Assembly: GCA_029856155.1 (NCBI GenBank)
Contig: JAHQWL010000096.1
Span: forward strand, 1 to 64,000
Origin: Promethearchaeia archaeon
GTDB taxonomy: Archaea > Asgardarchaeota > Lokiarchaeia > Sigyniarchaeales > SOKP01
DNA length: 64,000 nt
Direction: 5' to 3'
The notes under the pieces were generated by a model. The model saw nothing but the letters and a program-made list of their open reading frames with translations, did not search any database and had not been told where the DNA came from. Positions 55,149 through 64,000 of the stretch are shown here, one piece after another (position 1 is the stretch's first letter; every line of letters begins with the position of its first letter). A program made the translations under genes and the position numbers.

Positions 55149-57026
55149 CTATTTTTTTAATGATAGAGGAGAAATTTCTTCCGTATTATATTCTTTTAAC
55201 AAATTTCTTATATTTTTCCTCAGGCTTTTAAGTAAATTCCAGAAAAATTTAGGTACATCCTTTTCTTTTTTATACATTGTTTCTATACGATCTAATTTAC
55301 CGAGAAGCTTATTAGGTCTAATAGAAAATTGTTTAATATAATCTTCTTCTGTATATTCCTTCTGAAGATATTGTTTAAAGAGTACTTTTAAATCTAAGTA
55401 TATGGGGATATAACCAATAGGTGTCTCTATTGCCTCATAATCATTATGAACACGACCTTCTGCCCAAATAACCCAACACAACTTATCTAAAATACCGTTT
55501 AAATATTTTCCTTCTTTATTTTTAAGAAAATAATTAGTCGCAAACACTTTAGGGCAATGATCTAATTGATTTCCAAATTTTTGGTGGTTTCTTAAATATT
55601 TCCCTAAACTTAAGACTAAGAAATCAAGATTAGCCATAGGATTGGCTTGTCTAACACCTTCTGCTCCAAGGGTTGCTGAAGTAGTTTCTGATTCAATAGA
55701 AGCCCCTAAAAAAACTCCATGTTCCCAGTCAAGACTTTCAATTACGGGGGGCATTGTATCACTATCACGGCCTCCATAAAGTATGCCATGTACGGGTACT
55801 CCATCTGGATTATGGAGATTAGGATCCGCATTATTCAATTCTTCGATACGGATCGTGTATCGAGCATTTGGATGAGCGAGAGGTATTTCTCTCCCATCAA
55901 TATCTTTCTTTCCTTTATTCCAATTACCGGAAAAATTAAATCCTTCGTCTGGGATTTTTCTTCCATCTCCAATCCAATAAGGCTTTCCATCTTTAACAAA
56001 CACATTAGAAAAAATAGTTTCTCTAGGAGTTGTTAAAGCGTCAAATATCACAGGATCATCTTTAGCATTTACATCTTTGATAATTCCAAAGATACCTCTC
56101 TCAATGTTAACCGAATGAGCATATCCATCTTCCCAAACTCGAAGATAGGCTATATCATCTCCGACTATAGTTTGTCCTGGTAACATTGCGGTGCTAGTTT
56201 TGCCACAAGCAGAAGGAAATGCACCACAGAAATATGAAGTTCTACTTTTTCCTTTAGGATGAACTCCCATTATAAAGTAATGCTCTGTTAGCCAATTTTC
56301 ATTATTAGCTTTATATATTGCTAAACGCAAAGCGAGTTTTTTTAATCCAAGTGAATTTCCTGCATATTGATTATTAACTGAAAGCACACGTCCTTCTTTC
56401 AAATCTATATAAATCCTCCTTTTATCGAGATTTTTAGTAACTGGTGGATTACCAGTTAATTCTCCCGAAGAATGAATGAAATAGAAGAATTCATCGGATC
56501 CGTTTAATACTTTGAATTCCTCGTAGCCTGCTCTATAAAGAAGATCTTCTGAATGAGCAACATAAAACGAATCTGTTAATTGAAGTGCAAGTATTGAAAA
56601 TTTCGAATTTTTTGGCCCTAAGCAGAAAAACCGTATTACACATTCATGACCTTCCATGCAACCATTCATTATTTCCATAATTTCCATTAATCCTTTTTCT
56701 CTTTCCATGGTATTTATCCAAGGAAATAAATCTTTTTGTCCTTTAGGCACTAGCACTTGAGTATTCTCTTTGTCTCTAGCTTGATCATGATTAATCATCG
56801 TAAAAAACCCATCGTAATGTATTGTATGGCCTTCCAGATTTAATCTTGCTTCTTCACCAAGTTTGACAGCCCTATCTCTGACATAGTCAATATCTTCTTT
56901 TGAATCTGTTATAACTGTAACCTTAGAGGGTTTACATATTGTAACAAACTCAGCTACAACTTTTATAACGTGAGAGTTATTGAGAGCTTTTAATTTATCA
57001 AGGTTATTTTTATCGATAACTTCCAT
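55149..57026 (-). CDS. pckG: Phosphoenolpyruvate carboxykinase, GTP-dependent
   Basis: 625 residues, full length for GTP-type PEPCK. The kinase P-loop is in CGAFPSACGKTSTAM (267-281), with the reactive Cys274, and the metal-binding GDDIAYL follows (289-295). Further family stretches are PHGILYGGRDSDTMPPV-like (VHGILYGGRDSDTMPPV) and GVFLGASIESETTSAT. It converts oxaloacetate and GTP to PEP, CO2 and GDP. In an organism with a Wood-Ljungdahl pathway it links C4 acids with gluconeogenesis. It is a single gene. Confidence 0.97.
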   Translation of the reverse strand: MEVIDKNNLDKLKALNNSHVIKVVAEFVTICKPSKVTVITDSKEDIDYVRDRAVKLGEEARLNLEGHTIHYDGFFTMINHDQARDKENTQVLVPKGQKDLFPWINTMEREKGLMEIMEIMNGCMEGHECVIRFFCLGPKNSKFSILALQLTDSFYVAHSEDLLYRAGYEEFKVLNGSDEFFYFIHSSGELTGNPPVTKNLDKRRIYIDLKEGRVLSVNNQYAGNSLGLKKLALRLAIYKANNENWLTEHYFIMGVHPKGKSRTSYFCGAFPSACGKTSTAMLPGQTIVGDDIAYLRVWEDGYAHSVNIERGIFGIIKDVNAKDDPVIFDALTTPRETIFSNVFVKDGKPYWIGDGRKIPDEGFNFSGNWNKGKKDIDGREIPLAHPNARYTIRIEELNNADPNLHNPDGVPVHGILYGGRDSDTMPPVIESLDWEHGVFLGASIESETTSATLGAEGVRQANPMANLDFLVLSLGKYLRNHQKFGNQLDHCPKVFATNYFLKNKEGKYLNGILDKLCWVIWAEGRVHNDYEAIETPIGYIPIYLDLKVLFKQYLQKEYTEEDYIKQFSIRPNKLLGKLDRIETMYKKEKDVPKFFWNLLKSLRKNIRNLLKEYNTEEISPLSLKK

Positions 57027-57212
57027 TTTAATTTTTTTATCTATTTTTATTATAAAATCAATTAATAATGATTATAGATGTGTTATAGGAAAAGTTCTGA
57101 GTTTTTTTAATTTTACTTTTTTTATATTTTCAGTTTTCCAAGCAGATATTTATAGTTTGAGAAGATTAAATCTTTAAAACTTTGAAAAACTTGAATAGAA
57201 TTTATTAAAATA

Positions 57213-57225
57213 TAAAAAAAAAGAA
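57213..57225 (-). terminator. T-tract terminator after the thermosome gene
   Basis: A9 (57214-57222) within an A-rich run gives a minus-strand T-tract, 24-36 bp past the stop of the thermosome gene. Confidence 0.4.
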
Positions 57226-57248
57226 ATAAAGTAGAATTGTATTAATTA

Positions 57249-58838
57249 TTATAATCCTTCAGGTCTACTCCCTTTGGCACTTATGATTCTGTCTACTCTT
57301 AAGATAAGATTCGCTAGCTCACTACCAGATTTTATAATATGATTTATTAATTCGGCGGGTTCAACAATTCCCCTTTTATAATTATCTCCAATAGTATTTG
57401 TTATAGTATCGATTCCTACCCACTTATCATCATCAGTTTTATGTGCTGCTCTTAATTCAGTTAACTTTTCAATTTCTGCTAATCCGGCATTTTTGATTAA
57501 GGTTTTCGGGATTTCTTCTAGTGCTAAGGCAAACGCATTCACAGCTAGTTGTTCTTTTCCGCTAATTTCGTTCGCATAAGTTCTTATTCTTTTAGCAAGT
57601 TCGATATATATTGCACCTCCCCCTGCTACTACAGTCTTAGTATCTATTATTTTAGCTATAACTGACAATACATCGTTTAACGAGACTTCGGCGGTACTAA
57701 GAATCTTATCTAGACCCCCTTTTATCAAAATAGACACAGATTTAGGATTTTTACATCCTGTAAATAAGGTATATTCGTCATCTCCAAGTTTTTCAAAATG
57801 GATTCTTTCTGCAAATCCTAAATCATCTTCTGAAAGTGAGGTTAAATCATCAACAAGTTTTGCACCAACAGCCTTTAATATTGATTTATAATCACTTTCA
57901 CCGACGCTTTTTATAGCAGCAATCCCTTCTTTTGCTAAATAAGCACCAAATTTGTCAGAGATATCACTGCTGTTTACAACCATATTTACTCCTAAATCTT
58001 TAAAGATTTTTAAATAATCTAATAGAATTTTATCTTCTTGGTCAAGAAATTTTTGAATATCAGAAGGGCTAGAAATACGAACTTGAGCATCAAATTCAGT
58101 CTTTTTTACATCTAATTTTCTTCTAATAACAGCAATTCTAGCATCTTTTATAGACACAGGCATCATAGCATTTACTTTTTCTTTTTGAGTGTATACTCCG
58201 TTAATTAATTCGGTATCTTTTAGAGATTTTCCCGGTGCTTTAACGATTTTAACGTTGCTTACCTTTGCAAAATTATTGCCTTTCTCATCTGCTATCTGTT
58301 TTATTGCCTTTAAGGCTAAATCTGCAAAAAAATCCTTCAATGGAGCAATATCCTTAGAATTCATAGCTGTTTTTGCAGCATTTTTAAGAACTTCATCATC
58401 GTCACTTGAAATTTTTATTGATATTTCTTTAATAATTGAAAGTGCTTTATCGGCGGCTAACTTATATCCATGAGTAATAGGTCTCGGATGAATACCTTGC
58501 TCAACCAATTCTAAGGCGTTGTTTAGTAAAGCAGCAGAAAAAATTACAGCAGAAGTAGTGCCATCACCAATATCTTCATCAATCGATTTTGCTACATTAA
58601 CCATCATGTTTGCAGCTATATTTTCGATGTCTAAATTTTTAAGAATCTCTGCTCCGTCATTAGTAATTGTAACATCGCCAAGAGAATCAACAAGCATTTT
58701 TGACATTCCTTTAGGGCCTAGAGTGGATCGTACGGTTTCTGCGATCGCAACCATTGCTGTAATATTCTGTTTTCGAGCTTCTTTCTCACGTACTTCCTCT
58801 GTTCCTTCCTTAAGTATTATAATTGGTACATTTGACAT
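57249..58838 (-). CDS. Thermosome subunit (group II chaperonin, CCT/TCP-1 family)
   Basis: 529 residues. Signatures are STLGPKGMSKMLVDSLGD (38-55), TITNDGAEIL (57-66), the nucleotide motif GDGTTSAV (91-98) and VVAGGGAIYIELAKRI in the second equatorial half. It forms the two-ring ATP-dependent folding chamber in the cytosol. The C-terminus is short (SAKGSRPEGL) without the long Gly-Gly-Met tail of some archaeal subunits. Only one subunit gene is in the window. A TATA-like box lies about 37-45 bp upstream of the ATG. Confidence 0.97.
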   Translation of the reverse strand: MSNVPIIILKEGTEEVREKEARKQNITAMVAIAETVRSTLGPKGMSKMLVDSLGDVTITNDGAEILKNLDIENIAANMMVNVAKSIDEDIGDGTTSAVIFSAALLNNALELVEQGIHPRPITHGYKLAADKALSIIKEISIKISSDDDEVLKNAAKTAMNSKDIAPLKDFFADLALKAIKQIADEKGNNFAKVSNVKIVKAPGKSLKDTELINGVYTQKEKVNAMMPVSIKDARIAVIRRKLDVKKTEFDAQVRISSPSDIQKFLDQEDKILLDYLKIFKDLGVNMVVNSSDISDKFGAYLAKEGIAAIKSVGESDYKSILKAVGAKLVDDLTSLSEDDLGFAERIHFEKLGDDEYTLFTGCKNPKSVSILIKGGLDKILSTAEVSLNDVLSVIAKIIDTKTVVAGGGAIYIELAKRIRTYANEISGKEQLAVNAFALALEEIPKTLIKNAGLAEIEKLTELRAAHKTDDDKWVGIDTITNTIGDNYKRGIVEPAELINHIIKSGSELANLILRVDRIISAKGSRPEGL

Positions 58839-58874
58839 TTTAATTACACTTTTTTTTATGAAATTTGAATTATT

Positions 58875-58883
58875 ATTTATAAA
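58875..58883 (-). promoter_or_regulatory. Candidate TATA box of the thermosome gene
   Basis: The minus strand reads TTTATAAAT with purine-containing GAGATC just upstream. It is centred about 41 bp before the ATG, which places the predicted transcription start about 15 nt from the ATG, a normal short archaeal leader. Confidence 0.35.
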
Positions 58884-59058
58884 GATCTCTATGTCATAAA
58901 AATTTTATCAAATTTATATGACAACTAATTTTATTTGATTTTAAATTAACTCCAGATGACATTAAAGGTTAATATTAGCCGATCTTGCTTTTATATTAGA
59001 AGAATTGTTCTTATATGCTTTTGGAGTCTCTATAGTTCGCATATCTGAGATTTGCTTA

Positions 59059-59517
59059 TCAGATTTCGATGAAACTCGTATTTTTGTATTCTTTTAAAAT
59101 CATATTTGAATTTGTACGGGTAACATAATTTTTTTTGTTTAATTCTCTAATGAAATTATGAACATCTTCAGATTCTTTAAATCTACAAATCAAGGCTGCT
59201 GATTGTTCCCCAGTCGTGTGAAAAACATTACAAACTTCAGGTTTTTTAGCAATATCCTTTAATATCTCCTCAGTAAATTTTCCGTCTACGTTGATTCTTA
59301 TCAAAAAGGTTAATTTATAACCGAGTTTTTCGTTATTGAGTCTGAGTGTATACCCTTCTATTACTCCACTCTTTTTTAATTTAGTAATTCGATTATGTAT
59401 AGTTCCAATTGAGATTCCTAATTTATCTTGAATTTCCCTATAAGAAGTTCTAGCATTTTCTTGAAGTATACGGATGATTTGTTTGTCAATTTCATCTAGA
59501 ACTTTCTCTTTCTTCAT
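59059..59517 (-). CDS. Lrp/AsnC-family transcriptional regulator
   Basis: 152 residues from ATG 59517; a TTG five codons upstream is an alternative. The winged HTH is DKQIIRILQENARTSYREI and GTIHNRITKLKKSGVIEG, and the ligand domain has LTFLIRINVDGKF, VFHTTGEQSAALICRF. It lies 221 bp upstream of the thermosome gene on the same strand, with no evidence of cotranscription. It diverges from the TrpRS-like gene (242 bp), so regulation of that gene is one possibility. Confidence 0.9.
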   Translation of the reverse strand: MKKEKVLDEIDKQIIRILQENARTSYREIQDKLGISIGTIHNRITKLKKSGVIEGYTLRLNNEKLGYKLTFLIRINVDGKFTEEILKDIAKKPEVCNVFHTTGEQSAALICRFKESEDVHNFIRELNKKNYVTRTNSNMILKEYKNTSFIEI

Positions 59518-59759
59518 TAAAAACCAATCCAAATAAAATTATGCGATTTATTAAGATCAATATATTTTATTATGAGAAATATATAAAATTTTATAAAAAT
59601 TTAAATTAAAATCTAATTTTCATTGAAAATTTTTTAAAAAACTCTGAATAATTATTTTTTGGATTATAGAATTTTTATATATTATGTTGATTTGTAATCA
59701 ATATTTATTATGCTAGATGTATTTGTATTATTATTAAACATTGACAGTAGTAGAAAAAT

Positions 59760-60860
59760 ATGACTGAGGATTTCAAAATAGACCCTTGGGGGGCATCTAC
59801 TCTTGAGGAAGAAGATTATGCTAGATTAATTAAAGAATTTGGGATTGAGGAAATATCTGAATCCCTTAGACAGAAAATGATTAATAACCGTTTTATTCGT
59901 AGAAAAATTATTTTTGGACATCGTGATTTAGGTCTTATTTATAAAGCTATAGATAAAAATCAGCCCTGGGCAGTAATGAGTGGCATTAAACCTTCTGGAC
60001 CGTTTCACTTAGGTACATCGACAACAGCATTAGAGATCGTGGAATTTCAGAAAATGGGAGGAATGGCTTATTATGGAATAGCAGATATTGAAAGTTGGGA
60101 AGATAATGGAATACCTTGGGAAGAAGCAGAAGAGACAGCTGTAGATAATATTGCTGACATATTAGCTCTTGGTTTGGATCCATCTCCAGAAAAAGCATAT
60201 ATTTGGAGACAATCAAAAGAGCCAAAAGTAAAGGATATTTGTTTCAAAGTTAGTAGGCTTGTCACCCAGAATATGCTAAACGCGATTTATGGTGAGCGTA
60301 CATTTGGACTTTATATGGCTTCATTAATACAAGTAGGAGATATCATACTCCCACAAGTTATAGAAGGCCCTCAACCAACAATAGTGCCTGTAGGGATAGA
60401 TCAGGATCCTCATTTACGTCTTACTAGAGATCTAACACGCAGAAACTATAAGAAGTTCTTTTTACCAGGAGCAACCTATCATTATTTATTAGCGGGAATT
60501 GATGGCTCAGAAAAGATGGCTAAGAGAAATCCCAATAGTTATTTTACATTCAATGAATCTCTTGAATCAATTGAAAAAAAAGTTAAAGGGTCTCTTACTG
60601 GTGGTAGAAGAAATTTGAAAGAGCAGAGGAAATTAGGTGGTGAACCTCAAAAATGCATGGTTTATAAAATGTTAATGTATCATTTTGAAGAAGACGATGA
60701 AAAATTAGCTAAAGACTTTGAAATGTGTGTTAAGGGCGAGTTAATGTGTGGAGATCATAAACAAGAATGTGTTGAGAAAGTTTTAAATTTCATAAGAAAC
60801 CATAGAAAGAAAAAAGAAAAACTAATAGATACGGCTCGAAGCCTTCTAAAAATTGATTAA
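59760..60860 (+). CDS. trpS: Tryptophanyl-tRNA synthetase, divergent archaeal type
   Basis: 366 residues, class Ic synthetase. Archaeal TrpRS marks are IDPWGASTLEEEDYARLIKE near the N-terminus, FGHRDLGLI, PVGIDQDPHLRLTRD, SLTGGRRNLKEQRKLGG and the C-terminal helix GELMCGDHKQECVEKVL. The HIGH motif is HLGT (83-86). The KMSAS loop is replaced by KMAKR (252-256) before NPNS. It charges tRNA-Trp if active. The changed loop residues may point to a paralogue with altered activity, but the rest of the fold is intact. Single gene. Confidence 0.85.
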   Translation: MTEDFKIDPWGASTLEEEDYARLIKEFGIEEISESLRQKMINNRFIRRKIIFGHRDLGLIYKAIDKNQPWAVMSGIKPSGPFHLGTSTTALEIVEFQKMGGMAYYGIADIESWEDNGIPWEEAEETAVDNIADILALGLDPSPEKAYIWRQSKEPKVKDICFKVSRLVTQNMLNAIYGERTFGLYMASLIQVGDIILPQVIEGPQPTIVPVGIDQDPHLRLTRDLTRRNYKKFFLPGATYHYLLAGIDGSEKMAKRNPNSYFTFNESLESIEKKVKGSLTGGRRNLKEQRKLGGEPQKCMVYKMLMYHFEEDDEKLAKDFEMCVKGELMCGDHKQECVEKVLNFIRNHRKKKEKLIDTARSLLKID

Positions 60861-60886
60861 AGTTATTTTCCTTGTTTTCATTGGCT

Positions 60887-61813
60887 TTAGATTAATTGTG
60901 CTAAAATCTTAATTACATCCTCAAGAAAATCAGGGAATCGCTCAAAAAAATTTTCTTTTTCTTGTTCTTTAAGTACTGCAGACACAAAAAACATGTCATT
61001 ATTTATTTTCTTTCTTAATAAATATGAAAAGAGCGGACCTTCAGTCGATGTAAAATCAAAATTTCCTTCATATTTTTCCTCATCCATCCGTTTAAGTAAG
61101 AAGAGATGTTCTTTGATAGATTCTAGCAACTCAACATATACTTCAGGGTTGATATCGCTATAATATTCAGAAATGATAATACCACTTCGATCAAATATAA
61201 TTAAAGCTTGACATTTAAAAATATCTAAATAGTATTCTAATAATTCTGAAAGTTGAAAAAACTTTTTATCAAATACAGAAAGCCCATATGAAACTAACTG
61301 GACGATAGAAATTATATCATAAATAGATGATTGCTGAAATAATATATTGAAATAAGGATATTCATTTAATATTTTTTCTCTTAATTTTTCAATATTTCCA
61401 AGGATTTTTTCATCAGCTTTTAACTCAGGATCGTATTTATGAAATGTTATTATTATCGGAACATTCATTTCACTCTTTTCAAAGAAGCTTAAAATTGAAT
61501 TTAAGTATTCAAGGGATTGATCAAATCTATCCGGATCCTGAATATCTATTACATAGATTAGTAAATCAGTAGAATCAAAGTAAACATCTTGATAATTGAT
61601 ATAAATCTCTCGATATGTTTCTTGACCTCCCATATCCCAGAATACCGTATTACTTCTTAAGAAATTCATCTTATGATACTCTATTCTAATGGTGGGTTTA
61701 AGTTGTACGATATCCTTCTCAAAATCATACTTTTTATCAAGTGCAGTTAAGATTGAGGTTTTACCGGCATTATCAAGCCCACTTACTACAATTTTTAAAA
61801 ATAAACCTTCCAA
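60887..61813 (-). CDS. Arf/Rag-like small GTPase fused to a roadblock/longin-like domain
   Basis: 308 residues from TTG 61813, the only start between it and an upstream stop. P-loop GLDNAGKTS (12-20), switch I threonine in LKPTIRIEY, G3 WDMGGQE (59-65), G4 FHKYD (124-128) resembling the HKxD of Rag/Gtr GTPases rather than NKxD. The C-terminal 115 residues (LDIFKCQALIIFDRSGIIIS onward) look like a roadblock or longin fold, the same order as in Rag GTPases. In eukaryotes Rag proteins act in nutrient signalling on membranes; the Asgard role is unknown. Confidence 0.88.
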   Translation of the reverse strand: MEGLFLKIVVSGLDNAGKTSILTALDKKYDFEKDIVQLKPTIRIEYHKMNFLRSNTVFWDMGGQETYREIYINYQDVYFDSTDLLIYVIDIQDPDRFDQSLEYLNSILSFFEKSEMNVPIIITFHKYDPELKADEKILGNIEKLREKILNEYPYFNILFQQSSIYDIISIVQLVSYGLSVFDKKFFQLSELLEYYLDIFKCQALIIFDRSGIIISEYYSDINPEVYVELLESIKEHLFLLKRMDEEKYEGNFDFTSTEGPLFSYLLRKKINNDMFFVSAVLKEQEKENFFERFPDFLEDVIKILAQLI

Positions 61814-62130
61814 ATATTTTCAGCTCATATTCGTTAAAGCAATTTATCGAAGTTAATAAAATAATAGAGTCATTTAAATTTAAATTTCTGCGAATGAGAA
61901 AAAGAGTGTTTCAATTTTAATCTTTGAATTATTAACTATATTGTTTGCTATAATATCGAGATCGTATCTAAATATTATTCCTATGCTTATAATTTCAATT
62001 TCTTGGGAGCATTTCTTAAAAGAATAGTGATTTCAGAGAAGTTTAGATGACATATAAATGATATTTATATTTTTTAAAGTAAATAATCTGATTTTACTCA
62101 ATGAATTAAGTCATAAAAGAGATGATGTGA
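61814..62130. other. Intergenic, nothing recognised
   Basis: 317 AT-rich bases between divergent genes; promoters for both are expected here, but no single box stands out. Confidence 0.35.
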
Positions 62131-62361
62131 TTGATAGAAGAACACAATAAATTTTTGGAAAATTTAGAATATCAGATCAGTTTAAAAGAAAATACTTATA
62201 AAACAATGAAAAAAATCCCTGTTTTTACTGAAAAAGTAAAGGAATTAGATAACTCGGTTATGGATCTTACAGAAAAATTCCAGAAAATTCGAATACGTGA
62301 CAAATACCAATTAATAATATCAGAATTGGATAATTTAATAAAAAACTCAAAACCTAAATAA
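62131..62361 (+). CDS. Small coiled-coil protein
   Basis: 76 residues from TTG 62131, with AAAGAGATGATG upstream as a weak ribosome-binding context. The whole sequence is amphipathic helix (FLENLEYQISLKENTYKTMK; VKELDNSVMDLTEKFQKIRI), suggesting a dimeric coiled coil. No family recognised. It converges with the YjbQ-like gene. Coding status is supported by composition only. Confidence 0.5.
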   Translation: MIEEHNKFLENLEYQISLKENTYKTMKKIPVFTEKVKELDNSVMDLTEKFQKIRIRDKYQLIISELDNLIKNSKPK

Positions 62362-62400
62362 ATATAATTTTATTTATTTTTTTAAATTCTATAAAAATAC

Positions 62401-62823
62401 TTAGTCGCCCACAATCATACAATATATTTTTCTTGATCTCGCTTTTTCATCGCATTCGATGAATATTATCTGTTGCCACGCTCCTAATATTAATTTTTGA
62501 TTTTTAAATGGAAATACCTGAGAAGTTTTTATTAGGAAACTTCTTAAATGTCCTGCTCCATTATAATCATGCCATGTTTCGTGATGGTTATAGTGTTCAT
62601 CATATGGAATTAGCTTTTCTAAGAGATTTTTGATATCATTTTTTACCAGACCTGGTTCATACTCTACAGTAGAAATAGCTCCTGTGGATCCTGCTACATG
62701 AACATTTACAATTCCGTTATTGATATTACTATTGTTAATACAATGTTGAACTTGCTCCGTAATATTAATTACGTCATAATATGCTTTTGTCTTTAAATCA
62801 AACGTTTTTAAAATTGCAGTCAT
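62401..62823 (-). CDS. YjbQ/UPF0047-family protein
   Basis: 140 residues, the normal length. Family signatures are GIVNVHVAGSTGAISTVEYE, the HYNHHETWHDYNGAGHLRS stretch with conserved histidines and LGAWQQIIFIECD. Some members have weak thiamine-phosphate synthase activity, but the physiological role is unsettled. It follows the degenerate GTPase gene by 3 bp and is probably cotranscribed with it. Confidence 0.93.
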   Translation of the reverse strand: MTAILKTFDLKTKAYYDVINITEQVQHCINNSNINNGIVNVHVAGSTGAISTVEYEPGLVKNDIKNLLEKLIPYDEHYNHHETWHDYNGAGHLRSFLIKTSQVFPFKNQKLILGAWQQIIFIECDEKARSRKIYCMIVGD

Positions 62824-62826
62824 TTT

Positions 62827-63870
62827 TCATTTCTTTAATCTTTCACATCTATTCAAATTTTTAATTTGCTTTAACACTGATTTAGGTAAATTTTTTTCAT
62901 TTCCTTCTTTTAAAGCAAGTATTTTAGTTATGATGAGAAGTTCACTTTGTTCAAACCCATCAATATTTGTCCAACCCTCTGATCCTCCCGCTTCAATACA
63001 AATAAAAAAAGGAGCCTTTTTGAATTTTAAACATTTATTATCCCGGCATTTTTCACATATTTTAGGATAATAATATACATTACCATTTTTAAGAAAAATT
63101 GAAAAGTTGCCCAATTCCTTATTTTTAACTCGAATCCAATTATCAGACTCAAATTGAACTTTCAAATTTAAGCTTAAAATATATTTTATCAATTGTTCTG
63201 TATTTATCGCTCGAATAACATTTGTATTACGTGTTTCAGGTTCATAATAGTCATTACATTCATCAGTGATGTCAGAATGATTGAAAAGGAGATTTAAAGG
63301 AATAAAGTCTATGATATAAACATTTTCCATTTCTTTATATTTATTTCTCTTTAAAAATATTGAACAAATTTGATCCAGAATGTCTAATGGCTCAGATATT
63401 TCATTAATATACACATTATTTGATTTTATAATTGAATCAAAATCTCTATTTTTTAAATGGCTGTTAATAATATCTTCTCTAGTAAAGTGTTCAAGGATTA
63501 TGCAAAAAATTATAGTAATTGATGGTATTCGTGTTTGGATTTCATTAAAATAGTACAAAATTTGATCCACTTTTCTCTCAGAAATGAAAATTATTATAGC
63601 TTCTGCCCCATTATAAAAAATAGTTCGCAAATAAGCCCTCTGTTGTCTACAATCAATATTCCATAAAAGAAATTCAAATTTTTCATATTGTTTAAATGAA
63701 AAATCAATTTTGCTAATATTTACGCCAATATTTTGTTTATTTTCTATAGGTAAGGAATTTGAACTCAATTTTTTTTGAAACTCATCCTTATAATTTTCAG
63801 TCCCTCCTAAGATACAAATCTTCTTTTTTATTAGGGGATTTCTTAAGAGTGGAGTTTCTAAAGAGTTCAT
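62827..63870 (-). CDS. Degenerate small-GTPase-like protein with C-terminal cysteine cluster
   Basis: 347 residues. Residues 15-170 follow the GTPase fold: strand KKICILGG, then TENYKDEF where GxxxxGK[ST] should be (22-31, no Lys-Ser/Thr), the beta hairpin INISKIDFSF-like stretch, WNIDCRQQRAYLRTIFYNGA (70-89) in place of the DxxGQ switch II region, and AEAIIIFISER. GTP binding is therefore doubtful. The second half has CEKCRDNKCLKFKKAPFFIC (a possible zinc site) and a final helical domain. It may be a GTPase-derived scaffold. It is the first gene of a pair with YjbQ. Confidence 0.75.
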   Translation of the reverse strand: MNSLETPLLRNPLIKKKICILGGTENYKDEFQKKLSSNSLPIENKQNIGVNISKIDFSFKQYEKFEFLLWNIDCRQQRAYLRTIFYNGAEAIIIFISERKVDQILYYFNEIQTRIPSITIIFCIILEHFTREDIINSHLKNRDFDSIIKSNNVYINEISEPLDILDQICSIFLKRNKYKEMENVYIIDFIPLNLLFNHSDITDECNDYYEPETRNTNVIRAINTEQLIKYILSLNLKVQFESDNWIRVKNKELGNFSIFLKNGNVYYYPKICEKCRDNKCLKFKKAPFFICIEAGGSEGWTNIDGFEQSELLIITKILALKEGNEKNLPKSVLKQIKNLNRCERLKK

Positions 63871-64000
63871 TTTACTATCGACTAAATAATAATGAATTTA
63901 GGCTAAATCTATTAAATAATAAATTTATTTATGAATTTTAATTTATCTATCTAGTTTTCAACTATTCAAACTTTTTGAATCAATTATGAGTAAGAGATTA

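Noticed and set aside
1..64000. CRISPR array, insertion sequence, prophage or rRNA
   Set aside because: No regularly spaced direct repeats of suitable length, transposase, integrase, phage gene or rRNA sequence was seen on reading.

Overview
The window is AT-rich (roughly 30% GC by eye) archaeal chromosome. I read it as an Asgard archaeon, most likely of the Lokiarchaeia/Promethearchaeota type. The grounds are an archaeal thermosome subunit, a Cdc48/VAT ATPase, Lrp and ArsR-type regulators and an archaeal TrpRS-like enzyme, together with several small GTPases of eukaryote-like or MglA-like type (39.1, 54.4 and 60.9 kb, plus a degenerate one at 62.8-63.9 kb) and a large heterodisulfide-reductase/MetVF cluster. 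The lineage is inferred from gene content only.

Layout. 0-2.3 kb: 3' part of tRNA-Pro(UGG), a polyferredoxin and a stand-alone response regulator; both proteins seem to start at ATA. 2.3-6.6 kb: a leftward proteostasis operon (Hsp20, Cdc48, ArsR-like regulator, HExxH protein). 6.7-17 kb: an orphan Eco57I-like methylase, a flavin disulfide oxidoreductase, a PAS/GAF histidine kinase, membrane proteins and an ABC-2 exporter with a membrane-anchored winged-helix protein. 17.3-20.7 kb: an MBL hydrolase, an ICMT/PEMT-like methyltransferase and a family 2 glycosidase. 21-26.3 kb: rubrerythrin with a VIT1/CCC1 transporter, a radical SAM protein, an RFA-P-synthase-like MBL protein and a first metV-metF pair. 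26.5-41 kb: mostly hypothetical and membrane proteins, with an LLM oxidoreductase, a TPR protein, a Gfo/Idh/MocA dehydrogenase, an M28 peptidase and an MglA-like GTPase. A family of small paralogous genes and gene fragments is scattered from 28.3 to 34.4 kb.

42.2-52.5 kb holds the centrepiece, a leftward eight-gene operon in the order hdrC, hdrB, QmoA/HdrA-like, QmoB/HdrA-like, mvhD (with a C-terminal winged helix), a 1153-residue QmoA-QmoB-MvhD fusion, metV, metF. The order parallels the hdrCBA-mvhD-metVF cluster of acetogens such as Moorella, but the flavoprotein module is present twice, once as three separate genes and once fused. An FrhB/FdhB-like F420 oxidoreductase diverges from it and is a plausible electron partner. 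The likely job is methylene-tetrahydrofolate reduction (or methyl oxidation) in the Wood-Ljungdahl pathway, coupled to ferredoxin, F420 or a disulfide.

54.4-64 kb: a small GTPase, GTP-type PEP carboxykinase, thermosome, Lrp regulator, a divergent TrpRS, an Arf/Rag-like GTPase with a roadblock/longin-like tail, a YjbQ protein and a degenerate GTPase-like protein. I saw no CRISPR array, rRNA, insertion sequence or prophage.
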